DNA of 36,754 nt from an uncultured Spirochaetales bacterium (lineage in GTDB: Bacteria > Spirochaetota > Spirochaetia > Sphaerochaetales > Sphaerochaetaceae): contig CASDRY010000047.1 in NCBI GenBank assembly GCA_949283235.1, forward strand, positions 1 to 36,754, written 5' to 3'. Position numbers and translations under genes: made by a program. The notes beneath the pieces are model-generated. The model saw only the letters and a list, made by a program, of their open reading frames with translations. It did no database searches and was not told the origin of the DNA. Of the stretch, positions 23,690-33,324 are shown one piece after another (within the stretch, counting starts at the first letter, position 1; each line of letters begins with the position of its first letter).

Positions 23690-24531
23690 TGGCACAGGTC
23701 GGAAAGAAATATACAAAATGGATTCTGTTCGCAGTGCTTCTCATTGTAGCGGCATTCATAATCTTCCCTATTCTTGTCGTGCTGATGAACTCGGTAAAAG
23801 CTAACCTCTTCATATCATCGACAGGAGCATTCAAGCTTCCAAATGAGCAGAGCTTCGTAGGACTTGGGAATTATGTCAATGGAGCTGAGAGGATAAGCTT
23901 TTTCAGCGCATTTGGCTACTCGCTCTGGATCACGATAGCTTCTGTATTCTTCATTCTTCTTCTTACCAGCATGCTTGCATGGTACATCACAAGAGTGAAG
24001 GGAAAGGTCACTTCCATAATCTACTACCTTCTGGTCTTCTCAATGATTGTTCCATTCCAGATGGTAATGTTCACAATGAGCAAGTTCGCTAACATGCTGC
24101 ATATCGATAACCCGATAGGAATCATCATTCTGTATGTCGGATTCGGTTGCGGAATGAGTACATTCATGTTCAGCGGATTCATCAAGAGCATCCCTATTGC
24201 ACTGGAAGAAGCTGCGATGATTGATGGAGCAACACCTGTAAAGACATTCTTCTCAGTGGTGCTTCCGATGCTTAAGAGCACAGCAATAACAATTGCTATC
24301 CTTGAGACTATGTGGGTATGGAATGACTATCTTATGCCATACCTTGTAATAGGAACAGAATACAGGACAATCCCTGTTGCGATTCAGTATCTCAGAGGCG
24401 GTTACGGTTCTGTAGATATGGGCGCTATGATGGCTATGCTCGTACTCGCAATGATACCTGTAATAGTATTCTACCTCTTCTGCCAGAAATACATCATCAA
24501 GGGTGTTCTCGCAGGAGCAGTAAAAGGATAA
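23689..24531 (+). CDS. CUT1 sugar ABC transporter permease (MalG-like)
   Basis: This is an inner-membrane subunit of 280 residues with six helices. The EAA loop is LEEAAMIDGATPVKTFFSVV, near residue 169, and the C-terminus QKYIIKGVLAGAVKG is the standard MalG ending. It forms the channel with the MalF-like protein upstream. No ABC ATPase follows; the next gene is the regulator, 11 bases on. Confidence 0.93.
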   Translation: MAQVGKKYTKWILFAVLLIVAAFIIFPILVVLMNSVKANLFISSTGAFKLPNEQSFVGLGNYVNGAERISFFSAFGYSLWITIASVFFILLLTSMLAWYITRVKGKVTSIIYYLLVFSMIVPFQMVMFTMSKFANMLHIDNPIGIIILYVGFGCGMSTFMFSGFIKSIPIALEEAAMIDGATPVKTFFSVVLPMLKSTAITIAILETMWVWNDYLMPYLVIGTEYRTIPVAIQYLRGGYGSVDMGAMMAMLVLAMIPVIVFYLFCQKYIIKGVLAGAVKG

Positions 24532-24542
24532 GGAAAGAGAAG

Positions 24543-25556
24543 GTGAAGAGAACAACAATCCAGGATATTGCTGATAAAACAGGATACTCGAAGACGGCTG
24601 TGTCCTTTGCGTTCAATTCGCCTTCGAGAATTTCCAAAAAGGCGGTAGAAGCTATACTCAAAGCCGCGGAGGAACTCGACTACATTCCAGATCCGATGGC
24701 AAGGAACTTCTCGCTCGGGAAGCATATGTCGCTTGGATTTCTGCTTCCGCAGCGTGTGGAATACACACTGATGAATCCCTATATGCAGTCTGTTATAAGA
24801 GGGATTGCGACAGTATGCCAGGAACATGGATACACACTGACTGTTATCCCTCCCCTCCATTCATCTGTTATAGAGGCGATAAAAAACGCAACTGTCGATG
24901 GTATCATCACACTGGGACTTACTATCGACAAGAATATAAAAGGAATTCTCAGGCAGCGTCAGATGCCAATTGTCGCAATTGATGGTTCCCTGAAGGATGA
25001 GATTCATTCAGTCTCGATAGATGATGAGGAGGCAGCACAGCTGCAGCTAAGCAAGGTATTGGAGAAAGGACATAGGGATATTGCGATAATATCACTCCCG
25101 GATGATGCCTATTCGAAGCGTACCGATGAGACAGACTCAGTAGTGAACAAGAGGAAGAAAGGATACATGAAAGCACTGGAGAAGTACTCAATGTCCCTTT
25201 CTGATCTGAGAGTGCTATCGTGCGCGACAACGCTGCAGGATGGCATGGATGCCGCAAGGACTATTCTCAATGAAAGAAAGCCCACATGTTTTGTGACGAT
25301 GTCTGATGTGGTGGCGTTCGGAATCATGGAAGTGCTGAATGAACTGGATCTCGATATATCAGTAGTAGGTTTCGATGGAGTCGAGATTGAGGACTTTCAC
25401 ACAACAAGGCTCACGACAATACATCAGAGCGGAAATGAGAAGGGAAAACAGAGCGCAAAGGTTCTTTTCTCCCTCATAGATGGAGAGAAGGCACCTCTGA
25501 AGACGCTCATACCATACTCCTTCAATGAAGGTGTCACGCTCAAGGAGACCATATGA
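24543..25556 (+). CDS. LacI-family transcriptional regulator of the maltodextrin operon
   Basis: This is a repressor of 337 residues. The N-terminal helix-turn-helix TTIQDIADKTGYSKTAVSFA and hinge helix region DPMARNFSLGKH are standard. The C-terminal part is a periplasmic-binding-protein-like sensor with LGFLLPQRVEYTL, VDGIITLGL and the final ISVVGFDGVEIEDF segment. The start is GTG with GGAAAGAG upstream, because no ATG gives a complete helix-turn-helix. It overlaps malQ by 4 bases (ATGA). Position in the operon and the palindromic site at 21335-21356 indicate autoregulation of the whole operon. Confidence 0.93.
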   Translation: MKRTTIQDIADKTGYSKTAVSFAFNSPSRISKKAVEAILKAAEELDYIPDPMARNFSLGKHMSLGFLLPQRVEYTLMNPYMQSVIRGIATVCQEHGYTLTVIPPLHSSVIEAIKNATVDGIITLGLTIDKNIKGILRQRQMPIVAIDGSLKDEIHSVSIDDEEAAQLQLSKVLEKGHRDIAIISLPDDAYSKRTDETDSVVNKRKKGYMKALEKYSMSLSDLRVLSCATTLQDGMDAARTILNERKPTCFVTMSDVVAFGIMEVLNELDLDISVVGFDGVEIEDFHTTRLTTIHQSGNEKGKQSAKVLFSLIDGEKAPLKTLIPYSFNEGVTLKETI

Positions 25557-27103
25557 ATATCAACGGAAAAAGATCGGCGGGAATACTGCTGCACATAACA
25601 TCTCTCCCATCTGAATATGGCATAGGAGATCTGGGACCGGAGGCATATTCAATAGCTGACAAGATAGCTGAAGCGGGGGCCACGCTATGGCAGGTTCTCC
25701 CATTGGGGCCAACAGGCTATGGAAATAGTCCATATGCCCAGCGAAGCGCGTTTGCAGGTAATGAACTTCTACTTTCTCCAGAACTCCTCTATAGAGAAGG
25801 CTACCTCAGGAAGGAAGACCTTCTGCACCCTGATTTTTCACAGGATAGAGTCGATTTCAAAGCTGTCACGGAATGGAAGCTTCCAAGGATGAAGAGAGCT
25901 GGATGGAATGCTTATCAGGGGAAGGAAAGAGATGCTATCGAAGCTTTCAGAAAGAAAGAAAGCTACTGGATAGAAGACTATGCCCTCTTCATGGTGCTTT
26001 ATGAGAAGTATCAGGATGCCAGATGGCATACTATCTGGGATAAAAAAGAAGGCTGGAGAGATAGCGAAACACTGGAGAGAATCAAAAAGGAGCAGAAGAA
26101 CGATATCGATGTATATATCGCTATGCAGTATCTTTTCTCGAAGGAGATGAGCGCTCTCCTTACACATGTTCACGAAAAAGGTCTACGCCTTATAGGTGAT
26201 ATCCCCATTTTCGCTGGTGCTGATAGCGCAGATACCTGGTCACATCTTGAGCTTTTCGAGACAGACGCGAAAGGAAGGTATAGCGCTGTCTCCGGTGTTC
26301 CACCAGATAACTTCTCCGCAACTGGTCAGCTATGGGGAAACCCTGTCTATGACTGGAAGAAGCATGAGAAAGATGATTTCAAATGGTGGAAAGAGAGGAT
26401 CAGAAGATGTCTTGAGATGACTGATATCCTCCGTGTAGATCACTTCAGGGGCTTTGATGCCTACTATGAGATAAAAGCATCTGCAAAGACTGCAGAGCAT
26501 GGTGTATGGAAGAAATCCCCGGGAAAGGCCTTCTTCAGGTCCCTTGCAAAGGATATGGGGAATATCCCTATCATTGCGGAAGATCTTGGATGGATGACAC
26601 CTTCCGTTGCTGCCCTGAGGGAGGAATTCGGTTTTCCTGGAATGAAGATTGCCCAGTTCGGCTTCTCCAGAAAAATTGACGGTTCTCTCAATACCTACGA
26701 TGATTTCCTGCCGCATAATTACACAAGGGACTTCGTCGCGTATACAGGAACTCATGATAACGACACAGTCAGAGGCTGGTTCGATAAGCTCAGCCCAATC
26801 GAAAAGCATATGGTAAGGGAGTATCTTGCCTCTCCCGATGAAGAGATAGTATGGGCTCTTATCAGGAGCGTGATGATGTCAAATGCAGATACTGCTGTGA
26901 TTCCGATGCAGGATGTGCTTGAGAAAGGAAGCGATGCTAGGATGAACTACCCATCTACATGCAACAATGAGAACTGGACATGGAGAATGGGAGAAAATGA
27001 ATTCTCTGAATATAGGATCGAAAGATTCGCCTTCCTCGCCAGAATATCAGGGCGCAATGGACTTACAGCGAAGGAGGATGAGGAGAGATTGAGGAAAAAC
27101 TGA
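25553..27103 (+). CDS. malQ: 4-alpha-glucanotransferase
   Basis: This cytoplasmic GH77 enzyme transfers alpha-1,4-glucan segments between maltodextrins and releases glucose. It has 516 residues, the usual size of the short bacterial amylomaltases. Landmarks are LPLGPTGYGNSPY (49-61), IGDIPIF (214-220), PPDNFSATGQLWGNPVYDW (250-268), nucleophile Asp296 in ILRVDHFRG, acid Glu343 in IIAEDLG and Asp402 in TGTHDND. It overlaps the lacI stop by 4 bases and closes the operon. It gives the best evidence that the imported sugar is a maltodextrin. Confidence 0.96.
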   Translation: MNINGKRSAGILLHITSLPSEYGIGDLGPEAYSIADKIAEAGATLWQVLPLGPTGYGNSPYAQRSAFAGNELLLSPELLYREGYLRKEDLLHPDFSQDRVDFKAVTEWKLPRMKRAGWNAYQGKERDAIEAFRKKESYWIEDYALFMVLYEKYQDARWHTIWDKKEGWRDSETLERIKKEQKNDIDVYIAMQYLFSKEMSALLTHVHEKGLRLIGDIPIFAGADSADTWSHLELFETDAKGRYSAVSGVPPDNFSATGQLWGNPVYDWKKHEKDDFKWWKERIRRCLEMTDILRVDHFRGFDAYYEIKASAKTAEHGVWKKSPGKAFFRSLAKDMGNIPIIAEDLGWMTPSVAALREEFGFPGMKIAQFGFSRKIDGSLNTYDDFLPHNYTRDFVAYTGTHDNDTVRGWFDKLSPIEKHMVREYLASPDEEIVWALIRSVMMSNADTAVIPMQDVLEKGSDARMNYPSTCNNENWTWRMGENEFSEYRIERFAFLARISGRNGLTAKEDEERLRKN

Positions 27104-27129
27104 CCAAAATCGGGACTTAGAGCGTATTA

Positions 27130-27165
27130 AGAACCAGAAGCATTTATTGCTTAAAGGATGGTTCT
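27130..27165 (+). promoter_or_regulatory. Nested hairpin enclosing the ribosome site of the lipoprotein gene
   Basis: AGAACCA (27130-27136) pairs with TGGTTCT (27159-27165), directly abutting ATG 27166. Inside it AAGCA (27138-27142) pairs with TGCTT (27148-27152). The AAAGGA ribosome site (27153-27158) falls in the unpaired bulge between them. Such a layout could modulate translation, but it rests on visual pairing alone. Confidence 0.35.
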
Positions 27166-28419
27166 ATGAGAAAAGCAATCTCGATTACGGCAGTCTTAAT
27201 TGTCACTCTCACCTCTTGCAGCCTCTCTTTCTGGGGCTCCGATGTCCCCAGAGACGGAGGAGAGGCTGTTACCGCACTGTTTGCTGACCTGACAGAAGCA
27301 GCATTCATGAAAGAGCTTGGTAAAAATGGCTCAATTGAGTATACAGAAGGAGCTGTACACTCATCCATAACCCTTGATAGCTATGGAGAAAGCGAAGCAG
27401 AAGGAGAGCTTGAGATAATCTTCCAAGGTACTTCAAACAATGGAATATTCATTGCTGAAAGATACCTGATGAATGGAAGCCTCTCAGCGCTTGGAATCCC
27501 TGTTGTGATAGAGAATGCAGCAGCAAAAACAAATGCAATCATGTTCTCAACAGGAGATTCAATAGAGCTTGTATCTGATGGAAATCTCAGATATCCCGCT
27601 GCAGGGAGCATAAAAGCAGGAGATGATAACAACACCGCTATAGTCTTATTCCCAGAGGATACAGATGGTCTTTCCAGCAATGAAATAAAGGCACTTCAGA
27701 AAGCTGTGGATGAGGCTTTCTCACTCTTTGATGTGCTACCAGATAAGGAAGAGACAAAGCTGCTTGAAAATGGCAGTGCTATCTTCTCCGCAGATTCTTC
27801 AGGTAACTGGACAATGAGGATACATACAGGAGAATATGTGCTAACACTCTCCTCGGCCCGCACCGATGCTGTGATAATCCTCAATGAAAAGACATACTCA
27901 CTTCCCTCGAAAGTGCTGATAGCGAATACAGAGATCCCTACCCTTACCTCTCTTGATAAAACCGCTGGGGATTATCTTGAAGCACTGAGGAAAAGCAATC
28001 TCATGTTCGCGCTTGAGGCACTTGTGAATGGAAGCAAGAGCGGAGTGATAACACTCACCTCATCTTCGCTGGATGAAGTTTTCAAAGCTGAACTTGATCT
28101 GGAAGACTATGGTATTGCAGGAACGGAAATAACTGTCACGGGAAAGCTTCTCATGACTTTCTCTGGAGAAATTGAGGATGGATCGCTAACAGCTGTCCGC
28201 TATAAGGCGGACTCCGAAAGACTTCTCTTCTCTGAAAACGGAGAAGTATTTGAGATAGCCCTGAACGCAGTGGAAGGAAAGCTCTCAGGAGATGGTGAGG
28301 CATTCTTCAGAGTTGCGGAGGAGAATGGAGAACTTACTGCAGAAGGCAGCAGCGATCTCATTCTAGGCCTCCCAGACTCTGGTTATGCTCAATATGGGGA
28401 AAGGAAGCTTAGTTTCTGA
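27166..28419 (+). CDS. Lipoprotein of unknown function
   Basis: This is a predicted lipoprotein of 417 residues. A short signal peptide ends in the lipobox LTSC with Cys18. The mature part has no transmembrane helix, few cysteines, and alternating short strands rich in Gly, Ser, Glu and Leu (for example ITLDSYGESEAEGELEIIFQG and LLMTFSGEIEDGSLTAVRY). The two halves look similar in style, suggesting a duplicated beta fold. I do not recognise the family. It follows malQ by 62 bases, so it could be transcribed with the maltodextrin operon. Its stop overlaps the convergent MFS gene by 11 bases. Confidence 0.7.
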   Translation: MRKAISITAVLIVTLTSCSLSFWGSDVPRDGGEAVTALFADLTEAAFMKELGKNGSIEYTEGAVHSSITLDSYGESEAEGELEIIFQGTSNNGIFIAERYLMNGSLSALGIPVVIENAAAKTNAIMFSTGDSIELVSDGNLRYPAAGSIKAGDDNNTAIVLFPEDTDGLSSNEIKALQKAVDEAFSLFDVLPDKEETKLLENGSAIFSADSSGNWTMRIHTGEYVLTLSSARTDAVIILNEKTYSLPSKVLIANTEIPTLTSLDKTAGDYLEALRKSNLMFALEALVNGSKSGVITLTSSSLDEVFKAELDLEDYGIAGTEITVTGKLLMTFSGEIEDGSLTAVRYKADSERLLFSENGEVFEIALNAVEGKLSGDGEAFFRVAEENGELTAEGSSDLILGLPDSGYAQYGERKLSF

Positions 28420-29578
28420 CCTTTCTTCCTGTAATAACTTTGATAATCATCAGGATAACCATTATTGCAAGCGCTACGGAGATCGTGGCAACTCCCCCTT
28501 TTATACCAGCACTTTCAGCAACGGAGCCCACGATTGTCGGCATGATTATCGCACCCACAGTCGCAGTACCGATACAGAGACCTGTAGCGACTGTGGAGCT
28601 GTTATACTTCTTCTCCATCGTGGAAAGCGTTGTTGGATATATCCCGCTCATGGAGAAGCCAACAAGGAATACCGCAATGACTATAACAACAGGGTTTTCC
28701 GCTGTAATCATGAGGATGAAAAAGCCTGTCATCATCAAGCCAAGAATGAGAATCAGGATATTCTTGTTCATACGTGGTGATACGACAGCACACATCAAGC
28801 GTCCAACCAGGATCATTATCCAAAGGAAGGACTGCATCGCTGTCGATACAGCATCAGGGAAGATTCCTGCATCCTGGAAATATGTTACAAGCCAACCTGT
28901 AAGAGAAGCCTCCGCGCAGAGATAGAAGAACATGATTGCGGTGTTCAGCCAGAAATGGAATGAACGAGGGATAGTTCCCTCCCCCTTCTCCTTCTTCACT
29001 TTCTCTGAAGAGAGACGGCTGAAGAATATCAAAAGGAGGGTAATGAGCATCAGAAGGGAGAAGATCCAGGGGGCAATTCTCCAGCTTGCTGGAATTACAG
29101 CAACCGCCACAAACGGGGAAATGAAAGCGCCTACCGCAAATGAAGCGTGAAGGAGGTTCAGTCCTGCTGCCTTATTCTCCGCGTTCTCTCCTACAACCAC
29201 ATTTGTTATGTTGCTCATCGTTCCTCTGCCTATACCAGTAAGGGCAAAGGCTAAGAAGAGAAGAATAGGGTTTCCTGTAAGTGTCATAAGGAAAAGCCCA
29301 AGTACGATTCCCAGTCCAAGAATGAACGTGCTTCTCTTTCTCCCTATGAGATACGGAATGAAACCTGATGCGATAACAGCAACAAGGTTTCCTATCTGAT
29401 GAGCTGAGAGAAGTACACCTCGGAAAGCGTAATCAAGGTTGTAGACCTCTCCCATCTCTGGAAGTATCGCACCAAGAAGCGTAGTCATTGCTCCCGATGC
29501 GAAGAATGCAAAGTATATACGATAAAGAAGGCTTCTATTCTCCTTCTTAACTACAAGGAAATCACCAAGCGAGAACAT
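28409..29578 (-). CDS. Major facilitator superfamily transporter
   Basis: This is an inner-membrane transporter of 389 residues with about twelve hydrophobic helices. The A-motif-like loop after helix 2 is GFIPYLIGRKRSTF, and LTGIGRGTMSNITNVVVGENAE forms helix 4. The middle cytoplasmic loop is RLSSEKVKKEKGEGT. The overall style resembles FucP/FHS or bicyclic sugar-type MFS proteins. The substrate is unknown. GGAGGAGAA precedes ATG, 30 bases after the flavodoxin stop, so the two are probably co-transcribed. Confidence 0.85.
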   Translation of the reverse strand: MFSLGDFLVVKKENRSLLYRIYFAFFASGAMTTLLGAILPEMGEVYNLDYAFRGVLLSAHQIGNLVAVIASGFIPYLIGRKRSTFILGLGIVLGLFLMTLTGNPILLFLAFALTGIGRGTMSNITNVVVGENAENKAAGLNLLHASFAVGAFISPFVAVAVIPASWRIAPWIFSLLMLITLLLIFFSRLSSEKVKKEKGEGTIPRSFHFWLNTAIMFFYLCAEASLTGWLVTYFQDAGIFPDAVSTAMQSFLWIMILVGRLMCAVVSPRMNKNILILILGLMMTGFFILMITAENPVVIVIAVFLVGFSMSGIYPTTLSTMEKKYNSSTVATGLCIGTATVGAIIMPTIVGSVAESAGIKGGVATISVALAIMVILMIIKVITGRKVRN

Positions 29579-29607
29579 TTCTCCTCCAACGAGCAGGGAT
29601 TAAGCTA

Positions 29608-30147
29608 TCACGAAAGTACGGTAAAGCCAACCTTCTCCAGATACTTTCTTATGCTCTCTTCAACTTCCTCGCGTCTTTCCTGTACTGCAGTACCCCTTAT
29701 TGCGAGACCTTTCATCACAGAAGCATCTGGATATGAGAGCATCAGCATCCTGTCCGTCATTGCCAGCCCATTATCCTCATGGGTACATACAGGATAGATC
29801 TTCAGTCCCTTTGTATTGATGGAATCAAGCATCGTATAGACAGCCATCGGAAGATCTCCCCACCAGTTGGGGTACACAAGAATCATCGAACTTATATCAG
29901 AAGTATCAGGAAGTGGGAAACGAAGCGAAGGACGGGCATTATTCTCCCTCTCCTCCTTTGCAATCCGGCTGCATTCCTCATAATTCTCAGGATAGCCTTT
30001 CTCTGTGCAGATTTCATATTCCGGAACTCCCAGCATACTGCTTATGATGGAAGCTATGATTCTTCCATTTCCGGTCTCTATCGTTCCGACTTTGTAGTTC
30101 TCTCCGCTATGGGAGAAAAAGGCGACAATTGTTCCTCGATTAGACAT
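29608..30147 (-). CDS. Flavodoxin-like protein
   Basis: This is a probable FMN-binding electron carrier or reductase of 179 residues. The N-terminal GTIVAFFSHSGENYKVG is a variant phosphate-binding loop, and LVYPNWWGDLPMAVYTML is the second FMN loop. CTHEDNGLA matches the third region of the flavodoxin_4 type. The frame extends to 30216, but CAGGAGG lies just before ATG 30147 (MSNRGTIV). Proteins of this group often act in oxidative stress or cofactor reduction. The target here is not known. Confidence 0.85.
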   Translation of the reverse strand: MSNRGTIVAFFSHSGENYKVGTIETGNGRIIASIISSMLGVPEYEICTEKGYPENYEECSRIAKEERENNARPSLRFPLPDTSDISSMILVYPNWWGDLPMAVYTMLDSINTKGLKIYPVCTHEDNGLAMTDRMLMLSYPDASVMKGLAIRGTAVQERREEVEESIRKYLEKVGFTVLS

Positions 30148-30219
30148 AAAACCTCCTGCCCTATAATGAAATTTAGCATGGTCATTGACAACTCTCAATG
30201 GCAGAAAGAGAATCAATCT

Positions 30220-30981
30220 ATGGAAGAACTGATTGCAAGAAGGGCTTTCCCTTCATCATACATCTTTCTTGATACAGCATTCCTAATACTTCTCCTTGGG
30301 CTTCTCATCTGGAAGAGGAAATATATGACAGCTATCGTCGGCCTTGTTATGGGAGCAGTTTACATGGCTGTGGATTATGGTATTTTCCATCTCCTTTTAG
30401 GAACAAGGAGCATTGAGGGCGGAAATCTCTTCCTGACTCTTCTCTGGATGTCCATGAGCTATGGCTTTACCAACTTCATCTGGATATGGCTATGGCTCGA
30501 GAAGGACAGGAATCTCTTTGAGTGGTCCCTCCTGATCCTCCTCTGGTGGTTTGTCTGTCCTATAATCTCCTCATTCCTCGGAGGGCACATGATCGTTATA
30601 GAAAGAACGACAGGAGCCTACCATGCTTATATGGCGATCATCCTCATAGTTGGCTACATCGCTCTGATAATCTGGAACCTGAAAGAGATGAAAGCGAGAG
30701 TGAATATTCCATGGCTTCTTGCAATAGGAATACTTGTACAGGCTGGATGGGAGATAGGACTTCTTCTCGGAGGAATAAGGAGCGCTGGCCTTTCAATGGG
30801 AGATAGCCTGAAGACCATGGTTGTAAACTCACTTCTGGAAACGAATCTTGGAATGCCATATGTCTATGCGATCTTCATAGCACTTACAGCAAGATACTCC
30901 GAAGCCTTGAAGAAAAGGAAAACCCCGCTGTCATTCCGTGAGAGAATCAAGGAAAACAACGGGGAAAGTGTCAGATTGTGA
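30220..30981 (+). CDS. Seven-helix membrane protein of unknown function
   Basis: This is a membrane protein of about 253 residues with roughly seven hydrophobic segments and a basic C-terminal tail. Segments are rich in Trp and Tyr (FIWIWLWLEKDRNLFEWSLLILLWWF). GGHMIVIERTTGAYHAYM and AGWEIGLLLGGIRSAG look like conserved loops. I do not recognise the family with confidence. The start is uncertain: ATG 30178 gives 14 more residues, while ATG 30220 has AGAAAGAG upstream. It is divergent from the flavodoxin gene and ends 2 bases before the stop of the amino-acid-binding protein gene on the other strand. Confidence 0.65.
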   Translation: MEELIARRAFPSSYIFLDTAFLILLLGLLIWKRKYMTAIVGLVMGAVYMAVDYGIFHLLLGTRSIEGGNLFLTLLWMSMSYGFTNFIWIWLWLEKDRNLFEWSLLILLWWFVCPIISSFLGGHMIVIERTTGAYHAYMAIILIVGYIALIIWNLKEMKARVNIPWLLAIGILVQAGWEIGLLLGGIRSAGLSMGDSLKTMVVNSLLETNLGMPYVYAIFIALTARYSEALKKRKTPLSFRERIKENNGESVRL

Positions 30982-30983
30982 GT

Positions 30984-31796
30984 TTAGTTTGTTCCGGAGA
31001 TATCACTACCGAAATACTTCTCTGAAAGCGCGCTAAGCTCTCCAGAGGCTCTCATCTCCTCGATTGCTTCATTGATAGCCGCCAGAAGCGTGGTGTTATC
31101 ATCACCCTTTCTTACTGGAATTGAGACTTCGGAAGCTGTATCTGTAAGCGCTGCGATCTTTATAGGAGCATCTGGATGCTGCGCTATGTAATCGTAATAG
31201 GTAACCTCAGCGTTCAGTGTCGCATCGACACGCCCCGCAATCAAGAGTTCTATTGTCTGTGCAAGATCATCAACACCTGTCGCTGTAGCTCCATAGCTCT
31301 CTGCTAATGTCGCGTAAGTGCTCGCAAGGGTATTTGCAGTTGTCTTTCCATCAAGATCCTCAAATGAGGTTATGTCGCTATTATCATCCCTGACGATTAT
31401 AGCTGTACGAATATAGGCATAAGGTTCGGAGAAATCATAAGCTTCAGCTCTCTCCTCTGTAACCTCGACACCATTCGCCACGATATCATAACGAGCAGAG
31501 TTGAGACCTGCGAAAAGGCCATCCCACTCACCTTCTACAAACTCCGCTTCAACTCCGAGATGCTCTGCAATTCCATTTGCGACCTCAATATCATATCCAA
31601 CGAGATTATCGTTCTCATCATGGAATGTCCAAGGAGCCCATGTGCCTTCGGTCGCGACTATTATCGTGCCACGTTCCTGGATGCGTGAAAGGAGGTCTCC
31701 TCCTGTCTCTGCACTTTCATCCTCTTTCCTGCATCCCACTGCAAGAAGCAGTGCCGCAAGCACCAATGCTATGTAGAATAATTTTCTTATTTTCAT
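30984..31796 (-). CDS. Polar amino-acid ABC transporter binding lipoprotein
   Basis: This is a solute-binding protein of family 3, 270 residues. The signal ends in the lipobox LAVGC (Cys22), so it is lipid-anchored, unlike the sugar-binding proteins in this window. [39 protein letters not shown] is the first lobe, [20 protein letters not shown] the ligand-binding region, and [10 protein letters not shown] the hinge. The family binds cystine, glutamine, arginine and related ligands. A cystine-type system is plausible but not proven. It is the last gene after permease and ATPase, with a 4-base overlap. Confidence 0.93.
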   Translation of the reverse strand: MKIRKLFYIALVLAALLLAVGCRKEDESAETGGDLLSRIQERGTIIVATEGTWAPWTFHDENDNLVGYDIEVANGIAEHLGVEAEFVEGEWDGLFAGLNSARYDIVANGVEVTEERAEAYDFSEPYAYIRTAIIVRDDNSDITSFEDLDGKTTANTLASTYATLAESYGATATGVDDLAQTIELLIAGRVDATLNAEVTYYDYIAQHPDAPIKIAALTDTASEVSIPVRKGDDNTTLLAAINEAIEEMRASGELSALSEKYFGSDISGTN

Positions 31797-32533
31797 TTTC
31801 CTTCCTCCAGCCTGAGAAATGCCCTCGTTCTCTCCTCCCTTGGATTGTTGAAAAGCTCCTCAGTGCTTCCTTTTTCGACAATCACGCCATGTTCCATGAA
31901 GATAGCATGCTTTGACACATTTCTCGCGAAATCCATCGCATGGGTAACGACAACCATTGTCATGCCCTCCTCCGCAAGCATCTTCATAACAGACAGAACC
32001 TCTCCTGCAAGCTCTGGGTCGAGCGCGGATGTTGGCTCATCAAAATAGACTATTTCAGGCTCTGCTGCAATGGCCCTGGCTATTGCGACACGCTGCTGCT
32101 GTCCACCTGAAAGCTCCGAAGGGTAATGTTCAGCCCAGCCATCCATTCCCACTTTCTTCAGTGTTTCCATAGCCTTAGCCACAGCATCTTTTTTGTTCAT
32201 CTTTCTGACAACGATGAGACCTTCTGTAACATTTTCAAGGGCAGTCTTGTTCCTGAAGAGGTTGAAATTCTGGAATACAAAGCCTGTTTTCTTCCTGATA
32301 CAACCCTTCTCCTTCGAGGAAAGGGAGGAAAGATCATAGCTTTTGCCGGAGAATTCCATAATACCCTCATCAGGTGTCTCCAGACAGTTCATGCACCTTA
32401 AAAGAGTTGTCTTTCCAGACCCGCTCGGACCAAGAAGCGCGACAACATCTCCTTTATCCACATCGAGAGAGATTCCATTGAGAACAGCTAAATCCCCGAA
32501 GCTCTTCTTCACATCCCTGATACTCAGAATCAT
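31793..32533 (-). CDS. Polar amino-acid ABC transporter ATPase
   Basis: This is a cytoplasmic ATPase of 246 residues of the GlnQ/TcyC type. Walker A is GPSGSGKTT (about 34-42), the Q-loop is VFQNFNLF, the signature is [15 protein letters not shown], Walker B is [12 protein letters not shown] and the switch His lies in VVTHAMDFA. All catalytic positions are intact. It overlaps both neighbours by 4 bases (ATGA), so the three proteins are made in a fixed order: permease, ATPase, receptor. Confidence 0.95.
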   Translation of the reverse strand: MILSIRDVKKSFGDLAVLNGISLDVDKGDVVALLGPSGSGKTTLLRCMNCLETPDEGIMEFSGKSYDLSSLSSKEKGCIRKKTGFVFQNFNLFRNKTALENVTEGLIVVRKMNKKDAVAKAMETLKKVGMDGWAEHYPSELSGGQQQRVAIARAIAAEPEIVYFDEPTSALDPELAGEVLSVMKMLAEEGMTMVVVTHAMDFARNVSKHAIFMEHGVIVEKGSTEELFNNPREERTRAFLRLEEGK

Positions 32534-33198
32534 ATCTTGTACCTCCCAAGCTTCTTCTCTCCGAATCTCTGGAGTCTTGTGAGAACTGTGCAGAATATGA
32601 GATAGATGATTCCAACTTCGATATACAAGGCAAGAGGCTCATAGGTTCTTGCAACTATTCTCTGCGTCGCCATGAACATCTCCGTTACCGTGATATTAGC
32701 AGCAAGAGATGTGTCCTTTGTCATTGAGATAATGGAATTGGCAAGCGTTGGGAATGAAAGCCTCAGCGCTTGTGGCAGCAGGATACGTCTCATTATCTGC
32801 ATATAGGACATACCGACACACTCTCCCGCTTCCATCTGCCCATATGGGACAGCTTCAAGTCCCGCCCTGATAGTCTCGGCACAGTATGCGCCTTCATTTA
32901 TCGCAAAGACTATGACAGCTGCGGGGAATGGATCTATCAATATCCCGATATTAGGAAGGCCATAAAAGACTACAAAGAGCTGTACAAGAAGAGGCGTTCC
33001 TCTTATCACCCAGACATAGAATCTCGCAATATCCTTAAGTATCTTCACCTTTGCGAACTGTATCAGAGCGACTATTATCGCGATGACAAGCGCGAGGGAG
33101 AAGGAGATTATCGTCAGCGGAATGGTGACTGTGAGTCCAGGTATGAGAATCTTGAAGAATGAATCGGCAAGTATTCCGATAACACGTTCACTCAGCAT
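32530..33198 (-). CDS. Polar amino-acid ABC transporter permease
   Basis: This is an inner-membrane subunit of about 222 residues with five helices, of the HisM/TcyB type. The EAA loop is [24 protein letters not shown], with [17 protein letters not shown] upstream, which is highly typical. Only one permease gene is present, so the channel is probably a homodimer. The frame can be opened 4 codons earlier, but GGAGGTGG lies right before ATG 33198. It is the first gene of the three-gene operon. The 113-base gap to merR shows no clear terminator. Confidence 0.94.
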   Translation of the reverse strand: MLSERVIGILADSFFKILIPGLTVTIPLTIISFSLALVIAIIVALIQFAKVKILKDIARFYVWVIRGTPLLVQLFVVFYGLPNIGILIDPFPAAVIVFAINEGAYCAETIRAGLEAVPYGQMEAGECVGMSYMQIMRRILLPQALRLSFPTLANSIISMTKDTSLAANITVTEMFMATQRIVARTYEPLALYIEVGIIYLIFCTVLTRLQRFGEKKLGRYKI

Positions 33199-33324
33199 AG
33201 CCACCTCCATTTATTTCATATATAAGCAATTCAAACTCCTAAATGCATAAAGGAAAATATAGCGTCTGAAAGATAATACAAAGAAGAAGATCAGCAAATA
33301 GGTAAAATGACGGAATCAGAACTT

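Noticed and set aside
28440..28925. Long plus-strand frame of 161 codons
   Set aside because: It lies entirely opposite the MFS gene, lacks a ribosome site, and encodes a Thr/Ile/Arg-rich sequence typical of a reverse-strand shadow.
29779..30219. N-terminal extension of the seven-helix protein
   Set aside because: The extension is antisense to the flavodoxin gene and is not membrane-like; a start at 30178 or 30220 fits better.
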